Source: DASPRM01 sp035319065
Lineage (GTDB): Bacteria > Acidobacteriota > Terriglobia > Terriglobales > Acidobacteriaceae
DNA: 5,101 bases
NCBI GenBank assembly: GCA_035319065.1
Contig: DATHDM010000197.1
Span: 1-5,101 of the forward strand
Direction of reading: 5' to 3'
Shown here: positions 1 through 5,101 of the stretch, in pieces
Numbering within the stretch: the first letter of the stretch is position 1
Layout: each line of letters opens with the position of its first letter
Notes under the pieces: generated by a model
The model's input: only the letters and a program-made list of their open reading frames with translations
What the model was told of the DNA's origin: nothing
The model's database searches: none
Program-made: the position numbers and the translations under genes

Positions 1-132
1 CACCGAGTGCTTGGTCGTTCACCAATAAAGTGCTCTTGACGTCTCTTGGCTTGTGTTGCTGGCGTAGGTTTGAGTTCTCATTTGGACTGTTCAGCAAACT
101 CAGGCGCCTGACAAACCTCCTGCGGAGAGCGC
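1..132. other. Upstream leader or intergenic region, no gene identified
   Basis: This stretch precedes hypD. On the + strand, frames 1 and 2 close early (TGA at 37-39 and TAA at 26-28), leaving tails of only about 8-12 residues that match nothing I recognise. Frame 3 is open but reads as a shadow that runs on into hypD out of frame. hypC often lies directly upstream of hypD, but no HypC start (MCLA-type) or recognisable HypC body is visible. A TTGACG at 36-41 resembles a -35 box, but no good -10 sits 16-18 bp downstream, so I do not call a promoter. The operon could start here or be transcribed through from further upstream. Confidence 0.5.
124..127 (+). promoter_or_regulatory. Ribosome binding site of hypD (GGAG)
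   Basis: GGAG lies 5 nt before the GTG at 133. It decides the start, because hypD has no ATG here and the GTG gives the N-terminus MKYIDEYRD, typical of the HypD family. Confidence 0.7.
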
Positions 133-1230
133 GTGAAGTACATCGACGAGTACCGCGATGCGAGAATCGCGCGGGGCCTAGCCAAGGAGATCCAAGAGCG
201 CACCACCAACCCCTGGGTGCTGATGGAGATCTGTGGCGGCCAAACCCACACCATCATGCGTTATGGCCTCGATGAATTGCTTCCCGCACAGATTGAACTC
301 GTGCATGGGCCCGGCTGTCCGGTCTGCGTCACGCCCCTAGAGGCGATCGACAAGGCGGTCGCCCTGGCCCAGCGTCACGATGTGATCCTGGTTTCCTATG
401 GGGACATGCTGCGCGTTCCCGGTTCGCACTCGGACCTGTTTCATGCCAAGGCGCAGGGAGCGGATGTTCGCGTTGCCTATTCACCTGTCGAAGCAGTCAA
501 GATCGCCCGCGAGCGTCCCGATCGCAAGATAGTCTTTCTGGCGATTGGATTCGAGACAACGGCTCCACCCAACGCCGCGGCGGTGTGGCAGGCTAAGCGT
601 GAAGGGTTGACGAATTTCTCCGTGCTCGTGTCGCACGTGCTCGTACCGCCTGCCATCCGCGCCTTGCTAGCCTCGCCGCAAAACCGTGTCGACGGTTTTA
701 TTGCCCCCGGTCATGTCTGCACTGTAATGGGCTATCAGGAGTACGAAGCGCTGGTCCGCGATTTCGCAGTCCCCATTGTTGTCGGCGGCTTCGAACCTGT
801 AGACCTGCTCGAGGCTATCCTCATGCTGGTCAACCAATTGGAACAGGGCCAGGCTCGGGTAGAAAACCAGTACGTGCGCTCCGTGAGTTATCAAGGCAAC
901 CTCCCTGCCCAACAAGTGATGAGAGAGGTTTTTGAAATTTCCGACCAGAAGTGGCGCGGCATCGGGACCATTCCCCGTAGCGGATTGCGGCTCCGTGCAG
1001 AGTATGCCCGGTACGACGCCGACAGAGTATTCGACCTCGAGTTGTTTACTGCCGAGGAGCCTGTCGAATGCATTAGTGCGCAGGTGTTGCAAGGCCTGAA
1101 GAAACCGACCGACTGTCCGGTCTTTGCCGTCCGCTGCACCCCGGAGAATCCGCTGGGTGCGCCAATGGTTTCGGCCGAGGGCGCTTGTGCGGCGTACTAC
1201 CGCTATCGACGACATGCAATTGCAAGCTGA
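133..1230 (+). CDS. hypD: Hydrogenase maturation protein HypD (Fe-S scaffold for Fe(CN)2CO assembly)
   Basis: HypD, with HypC, forms the cytoplasmic scaffold that holds the iron atom while two cyanides (from HypE) and one CO are attached, before transfer to the hydrogenase large subunit. The 365-residue product has the usual family length. Visible motifs are CGGQTHT with Cys34, GPGCPVCVTP with Cys62 and Cys65, GFETTAPP near 139-146, GFIAPGHV near 188-195 with MGYQEYE after it, and a C-terminal cysteine set. That set, Cys313, Cys328, Cys335 and Cys352, has spacing CX14CX6CX16C, which fits the ligands of the family's [4Fe-4S] cluster. Cys34, Cys62 and Cys65 are the conserved thiols linked in this family to iron binding and thiol redox chemistry. 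The GTG start is supported by an upstream GGAG and by the N-terminal MKYIDEYRD. It is the first gene of the visible operon, 11 bp before hypE. All key residues are present, so it looks functional. Confidence 0.97.
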   Translation: MKYIDEYRDARIARGLAKEIQERTTNPWVLMEICGGQTHTIMRYGLDELLPAQIELVHGPGCPVCVTPLEAIDKAVALAQRHDVILVSYGDMLRVPGSHSDLFHAKAQGADVRVAYSPVEAVKIARERPDRKIVFLAIGFETTAPPNAAAVWQAKREGLTNFSVLVSHVLVPPAIRALLASPQNRVDGFIAPGHVCTVMGYQEYEALVRDFAVPIVVGGFEPVDLLEAILMLVNQLEQGQARVENQYVRSVSYQGNLPAQQVMREVFEISDQKWRGIGTIPRSGLRLRAEYARYDADRVFDLELFTAEEPVECISAQVLQGLKKPTDCPVFAVRCTPENPLGAPMVSAEGACAAYYRYRRHAIAS

Positions 1231-1233
1231 GGA
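1229..1233 (+). promoter_or_regulatory. Ribosome binding site of hypE (GAGGA), overlapping the hypD stop
   Basis: GAGGA overlaps the TGA stop of hypD (1228-1230) and lies 8 nt before the ATG at 1242. This favours 1242 over an in-frame start at 1185 inside hypD, which would add 19 residues that are the hypD C-terminus read in another frame. The overlap suggests translational coupling. Confidence 0.65.
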
Positions 1234-1241
1234 AAATAGCG

Positions 1242-2303
1242 ATGCCTGAAGCAGCGAAAACCATTGCCGCGATTAGCTGTCCTGCCCCTCTACCCGTTAA
1301 GGACACGGTGCTGTTGGGACACGGCAGCGGAGGGAGGCTGAGCGCGGAATTAGTTCACCAGGTCTTTCTTCCCGCCTTTCGGAACCCCGTTCTGGCAAAA
1401 CTGGACGATCAGGCCATCGTCAACGTAAACGGTTGTCGGCTCGCAATGACGACGGACTCTTTTGTGGTGAAGCCGCTGTTTTATCCCGGAGGTGACATCG
1501 GCTCTTTGGCAGTCCACGGAACCGTCAATGACTTGGCCATGGGGGGTGCACGACCGTTGTTCTTAAGTGTCGCTTTCATCATAGAAGAAGGTCTTTCCAT
1601 GGATGTCTTGCGGCGCGTGGTGACCTCGCTGCAGAGAGCAGCCGAATCGGTCGGCGTAGAGGTCATCACCGGAGACACGAAAGTGGTCGAGAAGGGAAGC
1701 GGCGATAGCCTCTTTATCAACACGACGGGCATCGGGGTGGTTCCTGACGAGCTGGAATTGTCGGCAGATCGTGCCCGTCCCGGCGACAAGGTTCTCCTTA
1801 GTGGATACATTGGCGAGCACGGCATTGCCATCCTGGCACAGCGCGAAGGCTTGCAGTTTGACAGCGCAATTGAGAGTGACAGTGCACCCCTAAATACCCT
1901 GGTGGCTGACATGCTTCAAGTGACGCACTCTATCCGCTGCATGCGGGATCCCACTCGCGGCGGGGTTTCTAGTGCTATGAATGAGATTGCCTCGCGTTCG
2001 CGAGTAGGGATTGCGCTGGAAGAAAGTGCTATCCCGCTGCGCGAGGGGGTAAAAGGTGCATGTGAGTTGCTGGGATTGGATCCTCTGTACGTGGCCAATG
2101 AAGGCAAACTAATTGCGATTGTGGCCCCGGAGGCCGCCGAGCCAGTACTTGCGGCTATGCAGCGGCATCCTCTAGGTAGGCACGCGCGGATCATCGGCAC
2201 GGTCAATGACAAGCATCCTATGTTGGTGATCCTGCGTACCACGCTCGGCACCAGCCGCATTGTTGATATGTTGGCAGGTGACCAACTGCCGCGCATCTGT
2301 TGA
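1242..2303 (+). CDS. hypE: Hydrogenase maturation protein HypE (thiocarboxamide dehydratase, cyanide donor)
   Basis: HypE accepts a carbamoyl group from HypF on its C-terminal cysteine and dehydrates it with ATP to a thiocyanate, which supplies the CN ligands of the [NiFe] active site through HypCD. The product is 353 residues and belongs to the PurM/AIR-synthase-like ATP-binding family. Visible motifs are the glycine-rich GHGSGGR at 26-32, TTDSFVVKP at 70-78, GDIGSLAVHGTVNDLAMGG at 84-102, ITGDTKVVE at 142-150 and RDPTRGG at 235-241. The protein ends in the diagnostic PRIC-COOH tail, with Cys353 as the modified residue. The tail is intact, so the enzyme is predicted active. I chose ATG 1242 for its ribosome binding site and because GHGSGGR then falls near residue 26, as expected. 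It lies 11 bp after hypD and 7 bp before hypA. Confidence 0.97.
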   Translation: MPEAAKTIAAISCPAPLPVKDTVLLGHGSGGRLSAELVHQVFLPAFRNPVLAKLDDQAIVNVNGCRLAMTTDSFVVKPLFYPGGDIGSLAVHGTVNDLAMGGARPLFLSVAFIIEEGLSMDVLRRVVTSLQRAAESVGVEVITGDTKVVEKGSGDSLFINTTGIGVVPDELELSADRARPGDKVLLSGYIGEHGIAILAQREGLQFDSAIESDSAPLNTLVADMLQVTHSIRCMRDPTRGGVSSAMNEIASRSRVGIALEESAIPLREGVKGACELLGLDPLYVANEGKLIAIVAPEAAEPVLAAMQRHPLGRHARIIGTVNDKHPMLVILRTTLGTSRIVDMLAGDQLPRIC

Positions 2304-2310
2304 GAGAGCT

Positions 2311-2658
2311 ATGCACGAAATGGGCATTGCGAATGCCATCTTGGAGGCTGTGGTGACAGAGGCTACCCGGCTGAACGGGCAGCACCCTTCTAGGGTGGGC
2401 GTGCGCATCGGCGAATTGGCCGCCGTGGATCCTGAGGCTCTTCATTTCTGTTTTGACGCGTTGGTGCGAGGAACCGATCTTGAGCCCCTCGAGCTCGATA
2501 TCGAGTTGTGCCCACGAAAGCACCGTTGTCCGCAATGTGATGAGGTGTTTCCCGTCGTCGACTATTTCACCGAGTGCCCGCGATGCGGAGGTCTGCGAAC
2601 AGAATTTGTCAGTGGAGACGAATTGGAGCTGGCTTTCTTGGAGGTTGACGACCAATGA
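2311..2658 (+). CDS. hypA: Hydrogenase nickel-insertion protein HypA
   Basis: HypA is the nickel metallochaperone that works with HypB to deliver Ni to the hydrogenase large-subunit precursor after the Fe(CN)2CO unit is in place. The 115-residue product has the normal family length. It starts MHEMGIA, so the N-terminal Met1-His2-Glu3 nickel site is present. The zinc-binding loop has two CxxC pairs, Cys73/Cys76 (CPQC) and Cys89/Cys92 (CPRC). An extra cysteine, Cys67, lies shortly before the first pair and is probably not a ligand. The start at ATG 2311 is fixed by the need for His at position 2. A longer in-frame start at 2260 would run inside hypE and bury that site. A purine-rich GAGAGAG at 2302-2308 overlaps the hypE stop and probably serves as a weak Shine-Dalgarno. 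The 3' end overlaps hypB by 4 bp. Confidence 0.96.
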   Translation: MHEMGIANAILEAVVTEATRLNGQHPSRVGVRIGELAAVDPEALHFCFDALVRGTDLEPLELDIELCPRKHRCPQCDEVFPVVDYFTECPRCGGLRTEFVSGDELELAFLEVDDQ

Positions 2659-3350
2659 TTCGCATGCCAATGGAAGGTAAGGTCCTGAAGGAGAACGATC
2701 GCATCGCACTGGCACTGCGCGAGCAGTATGCGGCGCAGGGTGTCCTGTGCCTGAATCTCGTTAGCTCTCCGGGATCGGGCAAGACATCGCTCCTGGAGAG
2801 GACGTTGGAGCGTTGGCCTACGGGACATGCTGTAGCCGTGCTCACAGGCGATATACAGACCGAAAACGACGCCCAGCGGCTACGCCGCTTCGGATTTCCC
2901 GTCAAACAGATTACGACGGGCGGCACGTGCCACCTAGATGCGCGCATGATCCAGCGTGCTCTGGAAGATTGGCGGCTACAGGATCTCGATGTACTGCTGC
3001 TGGAGAATGTGGGCAATCTGGTCTGTCCATCAAGCTACGATCTTGGCGAAGCGGCAAAAGTGGTTGTGCTGAGCGTGACCGAAGGCGAAGACAAGCCGCT
3101 CAAATACCCCTCCATGTTCTTTAAGTCGGAGCTGATGGTAATCAATAAGACCGACCTTCTACCGTATGTGCCATTTGCGATCGAAAAAGCGGTTGAAAAT
3201 GCACGGCGCGTTCACGCGGACTTGGAGATTCTCAAACTCTCCTGCCTCACCGGGAATGGCCTGACGGAATGGATGCAGTGGCTGGTGTCACGACGGAACT
3301 CCTTCCTGGCGGGGGTGCAGCGCCCGGTGCCTGATTCATCATGCGTGTAG
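2655..3350 (+). CDS. hypB: Hydrogenase nickel-insertion GTPase HypB (short form)
   Basis: HypB is a SIMIBI-class GTPase that couples GTP hydrolysis to nickel delivery, in partnership with HypA. The 231-residue product has a P-loop SPGSGKTS at 38-45, a switch-like GDIQTENDAQR at 65-75, TGGTCHLDA at 88-96, ENVGNLVCP at 117-125 and the base-specificity motif NKTD at 164-167. The metal site in the G domain is intact: Cys92, His93 and Cys124 match the ligands known from the family. It lacks the N-terminal CxxCGC nickel motif of E. coli HypB and the histidine-rich stretch seen in some homologues; only about 35 residues precede the P-loop. The ATG at 2655 overlaps the hypA stop (ATGA), and a GGAGG at 2640-2644 lies 10 nt upstream within hypA. 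This implies coupled translation of the HypA-HypB pair. ATGs at 2664 and 2670 are possible alternative starts. Confidence 0.96.
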   Translation: MIRMPMEGKVLKENDRIALALREQYAAQGVLCLNLVSSPGSGKTSLLERTLERWPTGHAVAVLTGDIQTENDAQRLRRFGFPVKQITTGGTCHLDARMIQRALEDWRLQDLDVLLLENVGNLVCPSSYDLGEAAKVVVLSVTEGEDKPLKYPSMFFKSELMVINKTDLLPYVPFAIEKAVENARRVHADLEILKLSCLTGNGLTEWMQWLVSRRNSFLAGVQRPVPDSSCV

Positions 3351-3433
3351 ATGCGCGCGTCGCTTCGGAGGAGAATGGGCTCGCCTCTTGGACTAGTCAG
3401 CTCAAATGAAGGCTCTCGCATGATTCCCAAGCG

Positions 3434-3452
3434 CTGTCGAAACCAACGACAG
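3434..3452 (+). repeat. Small inverted repeat in the leader of the downstream gene
   Basis: CTGTCG (3434-3439) and CGACAG (3447-3452) form a perfect 6-bp stem with a 7-nt loop, extendable by one G-U pair. No U-run follows, so it is not a standard intrinsic terminator. It sits 28 nt before the ATG at 3481 and could be an RNA fold in the leader, or chance. Confidence 0.35.
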
Positions 3453-3471
3453 TTCCGGTAGCAGAAGAACA

Positions 3472-3477
3472 GGAGGG
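3472..3477 (+). promoter_or_regulatory. Strong ribosome binding site (GGAGGG) of the small barrel gene
   Basis: GGAGGG ends 3 nt before the ATG at 3481. It is the strongest Shine-Dalgarno in the window. It supports translation of the small downstream gene and its start codon. Confidence 0.7.
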
Positions 3478-3480
3478 CTT

Positions 3481-3768
3481 ATGAAGTTTCTGGTTCTTTG
3501 GCATCTTGAGGCGAGACACATCAGTCAGGATGTGGTTCGTGCGGTCATGGCACAGCCCCAGTACGCGGACAAGCTGAAGGCTGAAGGCAAGCTCGAGTGC
3601 CGGTACCACGTGATTGGGAGCCATGGCGGAGCCTGGATCTACAACGTCACATCGAACGAGGAACTCGATCGTTTGTTGGCCATGTCTCCCGTCTACAATT
3701 TCGCCGTCTACCAAGTGTTGCCGCTTGCCGAAATGCAGGACCCGGCGACTGTACTCGGGAAGTTGTGA
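3481..3768 (+). CDS. Small muconolactone delta-isomerase-like (dimeric alpha/beta barrel) protein
   Basis: The product is 95 residues, has no signal peptide or membrane segment, and is probably cytoplasmic. The pattern is an N-terminal strand (MKFLVLWHLE), a helix, then LKAEGKLECRYHVIGSHGG near 32-50, an aromatic strand (AWIYNV), a second helix (SNEELDRLLAMSP) and a last strand (FAVYQVLPLAEM). This ferredoxin-like layout and length match the muconolactone delta-isomerase family, whose founding enzymes act in the beta-ketoadipate pathway of catechol breakdown. I recognise it from this pattern, not from proven catalytic residues. No catechol-pathway gene is nearby; it follows a complete hypDEAB set in the same direction, 130 bp downstream of hypB. 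A role linked to hydrogenase is possible but unproven, and the isomerase name should not be taken as its reaction. The start is firm thanks to its ribosome binding site. Confidence 0.8.
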   Translation: MKFLVLWHLEARHISQDVVRAVMAQPQYADKLKAEGKLECRYHVIGSHGGAWIYNVTSNEELDRLLAMSPVYNFAVYQVLPLAEMQDPATVLGKL

Positions 3769-3858
3769 ATATAGTGCCGGATCCAGAACCTGAGTCACCG
3801 CCAAAAGCCTGCTAGCATGCCACAACGATTTTCCGCTGCCCCATCTGAGGCCCAAAAC

Positions 3859-3892
3859 CACGATTCACCGAACCGAGAAGGTGAACGTCGTG
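3859..3892 (+). repeat. Imperfect hairpin in the convergent intergenic region
   Basis: CACGATTCACC (3859-3869) pairs with GGTGAA (3880-3885) and TCGTG (3888-3892). This gives an 11-bp stem with a 2-nt CG bulge on the 3' side and a 10-nt loop. It lies about 90 bp after the barrel gene and merges into the tandem repeat. There is no downstream T-run, so a role as a Rho-independent terminator is unlikely, though it could protect a 3' end. Confidence 0.35.
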
Positions 3893-3907
3893 AAGGTCGT
3901 GAACGTT
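3881..3907 (+). repeat. Three tandem 9-bp units (GTGAAcGTc)
   Basis: The three adjacent units are GTGAACGTC, GTGAAGGTC and GTGAACGTT. Each variant differs from the first by one base. This is a short microsatellite-like repeat in non-coding DNA, probably from replication slippage. Its length is a multiple of three, which keeps a spurious reading frame open across it. Confidence 0.7.
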
Positions 3908-4116
3908 GAGCGCACTGGCTCGCGCGGGACAACTCATAGCAATCCTCATCTCAAGTCCTCAATCCCGACCCTAATCCCGAAGTACCCGATGCAAACGAAA
4001 ATGGAGAAGAGAAGCGCGCAGCGGAGCGGGTGGGGCGAGGGTGGTCGGAAAGACAGGAAGAAGCAGAAAATGAACCACTGTCCTGGATGGAAGTTTGGCC
4101 TAGCTCCGGTGCCACA

Positions 4117-5101
4117 CTAATGGCCTGCTTGTACAGGGACCACCCTGCTTCCAGTTTTTTCAAACTGGAACTGCAAGATCCATTCGCTCGGAACCTTCCG
4201 ACCATCAATTTCCGCGGGTCTGAACGTCCAGGCGCGCGCAGATTGCAATGCCAAGTTGGCAAAGTACCTGCTCGGACCGGGTGAATCAAGTTTTGCTCCT
4301 GCAACGTTGCCAGACGAATCAACGGCCACTCTCACCGCCACCCTCACCGTGCCCTGAATTGTGTCTCTAGCTTGTTTGGGCACGTCGGGTACAACTTGAT
4401 TTACAACCGCACCGTCAACAAAACCGACCGACGTTGCCCTGGTTTCCGGCTGTTCCGGTGCCTCAGCAGTGACTCGTGAGAGCTCCGGCAGAGGCTTGGG
4501 GCGAGGCTTGAGCAGTCTCGGACCTGCCAGAATCGCCAAAAGTACAAATCCGACTGCAGTCAGCACGAGATAACGCCGCTTCGTAGAGGGCCTCAACACT
4601 TTTGCAATGCTTTGTTCCTGTGAAACAGACGAGGTGGACCGCAACCGCGCCTGGATATCGGCCACGGTCCAACGGGACTGAGGATCCCGACGTAAGCAAT
4701 GACTCGCAATCTCAAGAAAAGGCTGGGGCAGTGTTTTCGGCAATACCGGTTCCTGTTGTCTCGTTTTCCACAGTGGCAGATGCTGCGTGAGGCTCTCAAC
4801 CAAAGTCATGCCAAGCGACCAAACATCGGAAGCCGGAGAGACTCCCCCGCTCGCGGTCTCGGGTGCATCGTAGGGACTCGACTTGCCTACACTAAAGATG
4901 GACTCACCCACCTTGAGCAACCTGTCGCTGGAAATCTTCACCTGATTATCGACTGCCATGATGTTTGTTGGCCTCAGGTGACCATGAACCAGACCTTTGG
5001 CGTGAAGGAACGCCAGAGCGTCCAGAACGGGTGAGAGCGTGTCCACTGTTTCTGTTGGCGTGAGTGGCCGGTGTGGAAGGACTTGCGATAGGTCTTCTTC
5101 G
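4117..5101 (-). CDS. Degenerate protein kinase (pseudokinase) / TM / TonB C-terminal fusion, partial at N-terminus
   Basis: The frame is open to the right edge, so only the last 327 residues are visible; the GTG at 5046 is inside the kinase fold and is not the real start. Counting from the codon at 5100, residues 1-155 are a Hanks-type C-lobe: hinge EEDLSQVL, VHGHLRPTNIM (38-48) for the catalytic loop, KISSDRL (55-61) where DFG should be, APE (79-81), DVWSLGM (92-98) and RRDPQSRW near 137-144. The catalytic HRD is HGH, its Lys is Arg, and DFG is missing, so phosphotransfer is probably lost. Basic residues (KRR) precede one membrane helix at about 177-193. A Pro-rich linker follows (about 198-218), then a TonB_C-like domain to about 315 (IQGTVRV, SARAWTFRPAEIDG, WILQFQF). 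The kinase part is predicted cytoplasmic and the C-terminus periplasmic. The family combination resembles proteins of Acidobacteriota. The missing N-lobe could still bind ATP; that cannot be judged here. Confidence 0.88.
   Translation of the reverse strand, partial: EEDLSQVLPHRPLTPTETVDTLSPVLDALAFLHAKGLVHGHLRPTNIMAVDNQVKISSDRLLKVGESIFSVGKSSPYDAPETASGGVSPASDVWSLGMTLVESLTQHLPLWKTRQQEPVLPKTLPQPFLEIASHCLRRDPQSRWTVADIQARLRSTSSVSQEQSIAKVLRPSTKRRYLVLTAVGFVLLAILAGPRLLKPRPKPLPELSRVTAEAPEQPETRATSVGFVDGAVVNQVVPDVPKQARDTIQGTVRVAVRVAVDSSGNVAGAKLDSPGPSRYFANLALQSARAWTFRPAEIDGRKVPSEWILQFQFEKTGSRVVPVQAGH
4149..4170. repeat. Perfect 9-bp inverted repeat inside the 3' end of the kinase/TonB gene
   Basis: TTCCAGTTT (4149-4157) and AAACTGGAA (4162-4170) flank a 4-nt loop TTTC. 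It lies about 30 bp before the stop codon, in codons for QFQFEKTGS. There is no T-run after the stem on either strand, so it is not a classic terminator. It may be fortuitous or may slow ribosomes or stabilise the mRNA end. Confidence 0.5.

Larger units (their letters stand above)
3351..3480. other. Intergenic spacer between hypB and the small barrel gene
   Basis: The 130 bp contain one small hairpin (3434-3452), a GGAGGAGA stretch near 3367-3374 and no recognisable gene. No convincing sigma70-type -35/-10 pair is seen; TTGGAC at 3388-3393 has no matching -10 at normal spacing. The downstream gene could be read from the hyp operon or from its own unrecognised promoter. Confidence 0.5.
3769..4116. 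other. Intergenic region between convergent genes
   Basis: About 350 bp separate the + strand barrel gene from the - strand kinase/TonB gene. I see no supported gene. It holds a 9-bp tandem repeat (3881-3907), an imperfect hairpin (3859-3892), an 8-bp direct repeat AATCCCGA at 3961-3968 and 3973-3980, and a G-rich run near 4028-4048. A 79-codon + frame from a GTG at 3881 starts inside the tandem repeat and has a low-complexity, Lys/Arg-rich product, so it is not called. No hairpin followed by a T-run is present, so how the two converging transcripts end is not visible. Confidence 0.6.

Noticed and set aside
36..41. TTGACG as the -35 box of a hyp operon promoter
   Set aside because: No plausible -10 hexamer occurs 16-18 bp downstream.
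30..275. GTG-started open frame of 81 codons on the + strand
   Set aside because: It overlaps the hypD start in another frame and its product is Arg-rich without any recognisable pattern; hypD is certain.
1185..1241. In-frame N-terminal extension of hypE starting inside hypD
   Set aside because: The extra 19 residues come from hypD DNA in another frame; ATG 1242 has its own ribosome binding site and gives the normal HypE N-terminus.
3341..3461. Short frames after hypB (ATG at 3341 overlapping the hypB end, 22 codons; ATG at 3351 or 3375, ending at 3461)
   Set aside because: They are very short and show no family resemblance. The GGAGGAGA at 3367-3374 is too close to the ATG at 3375 to be a good ribosome binding site. 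A remnant of a former operon gene is possible but unsupported.
3810..3817. Palindrome TGCTAGCA as an operator or -10 element
   Set aside because: It is an 8-bp palindrome in isolation, with no gene start downstream on either strand that it could control.
4028..4048. G-rich run as a possible G-quadruplex
   Set aside because: It has only three runs of three or more G plus two GG pairs, so a stable three-tetrad fold is not supported from sequence.
3881..4120. 79-codon + strand frame in the convergent intergenic region
   Set aside because: It starts within a tandem repeat, has no ribosome binding site that convinces, and gives a low-complexity basic product; it is open by repeat periodicity and composition.
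4324..4347. Near-perfect 12-bp duplication encoding VRVA twice in the TonB domain
   Set aside because: Alternating hydrophobic and basic residues are normal for this beta-strand in TonB_C domains, so it need not be a recent duplication.
4699..5034. 111-codon + strand frame opposite the kinase
   Set aside because: It is a shadow of the - strand kinase-like gene, whose motifs are clear.

Overview
The window holds a compact [NiFe]-hydrogenase maturation operon on the + strand, in the order hypD-hypE-hypA-hypB. It is followed by a small dimeric-barrel protein resembling muconolactone delta-isomerase. Facing them from the - strand is a large gene, cut by the right window edge, that encodes a degenerate protein-kinase domain, one membrane helix and a TonB-type C-terminal domain. 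Moderately high GC, GTG as well as ATG starts, and especially a kinase-like protein ending in a TonB_C domain suggest an Acidobacteriota genome (Terriglobia-like soil lineage). This is an inference from architecture; there is no rRNA or marker gene here to prove it.

Layout. 1-132: leader or intergenic DNA with no identifiable gene. 133-3350: four tightly packed hyp genes (gaps of 11 and 7 bp, then a 4-bp ATGA overlap), almost certainly one transcript. 3351-3480: a 130-bp spacer with a small hairpin. 3481-3768: the small barrel protein behind a strong Shine-Dalgarno. 3769-4116: about 350 bp between convergent genes, with a 9-bp tandem repeat, an imperfect hairpin and G-rich sequence but no convincing gene. 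4117-5101 (-): the pseudokinase/TonB fusion, missing its N-lobe beyond the window edge.

How the genes work together. HypE makes the cyanide ligands on its C-terminal cysteine, using carbamoyl groups supplied by HypF (not in the window). HypD, with HypC (also not seen), is the scaffold on which the Fe(CN)2CO unit is built. HypA and HypB then insert nickel. The visible catalytic and metal-binding motifs of all four proteins are intact, so the set looks functional and the genome should carry a [NiFe] hydrogenase plus hypC and hypF elsewhere, probably just upstream. The small barrel protein may be an accessory of this locus. The kinase/TonB gene is convergent and probably unrelated in function. 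No complete new system is evident. The two points most worth a second look are the predicted loss of catalysis in the kinase-like domain fused to a TonB domain, and the uncharacterised barrel protein beside the hyp genes.
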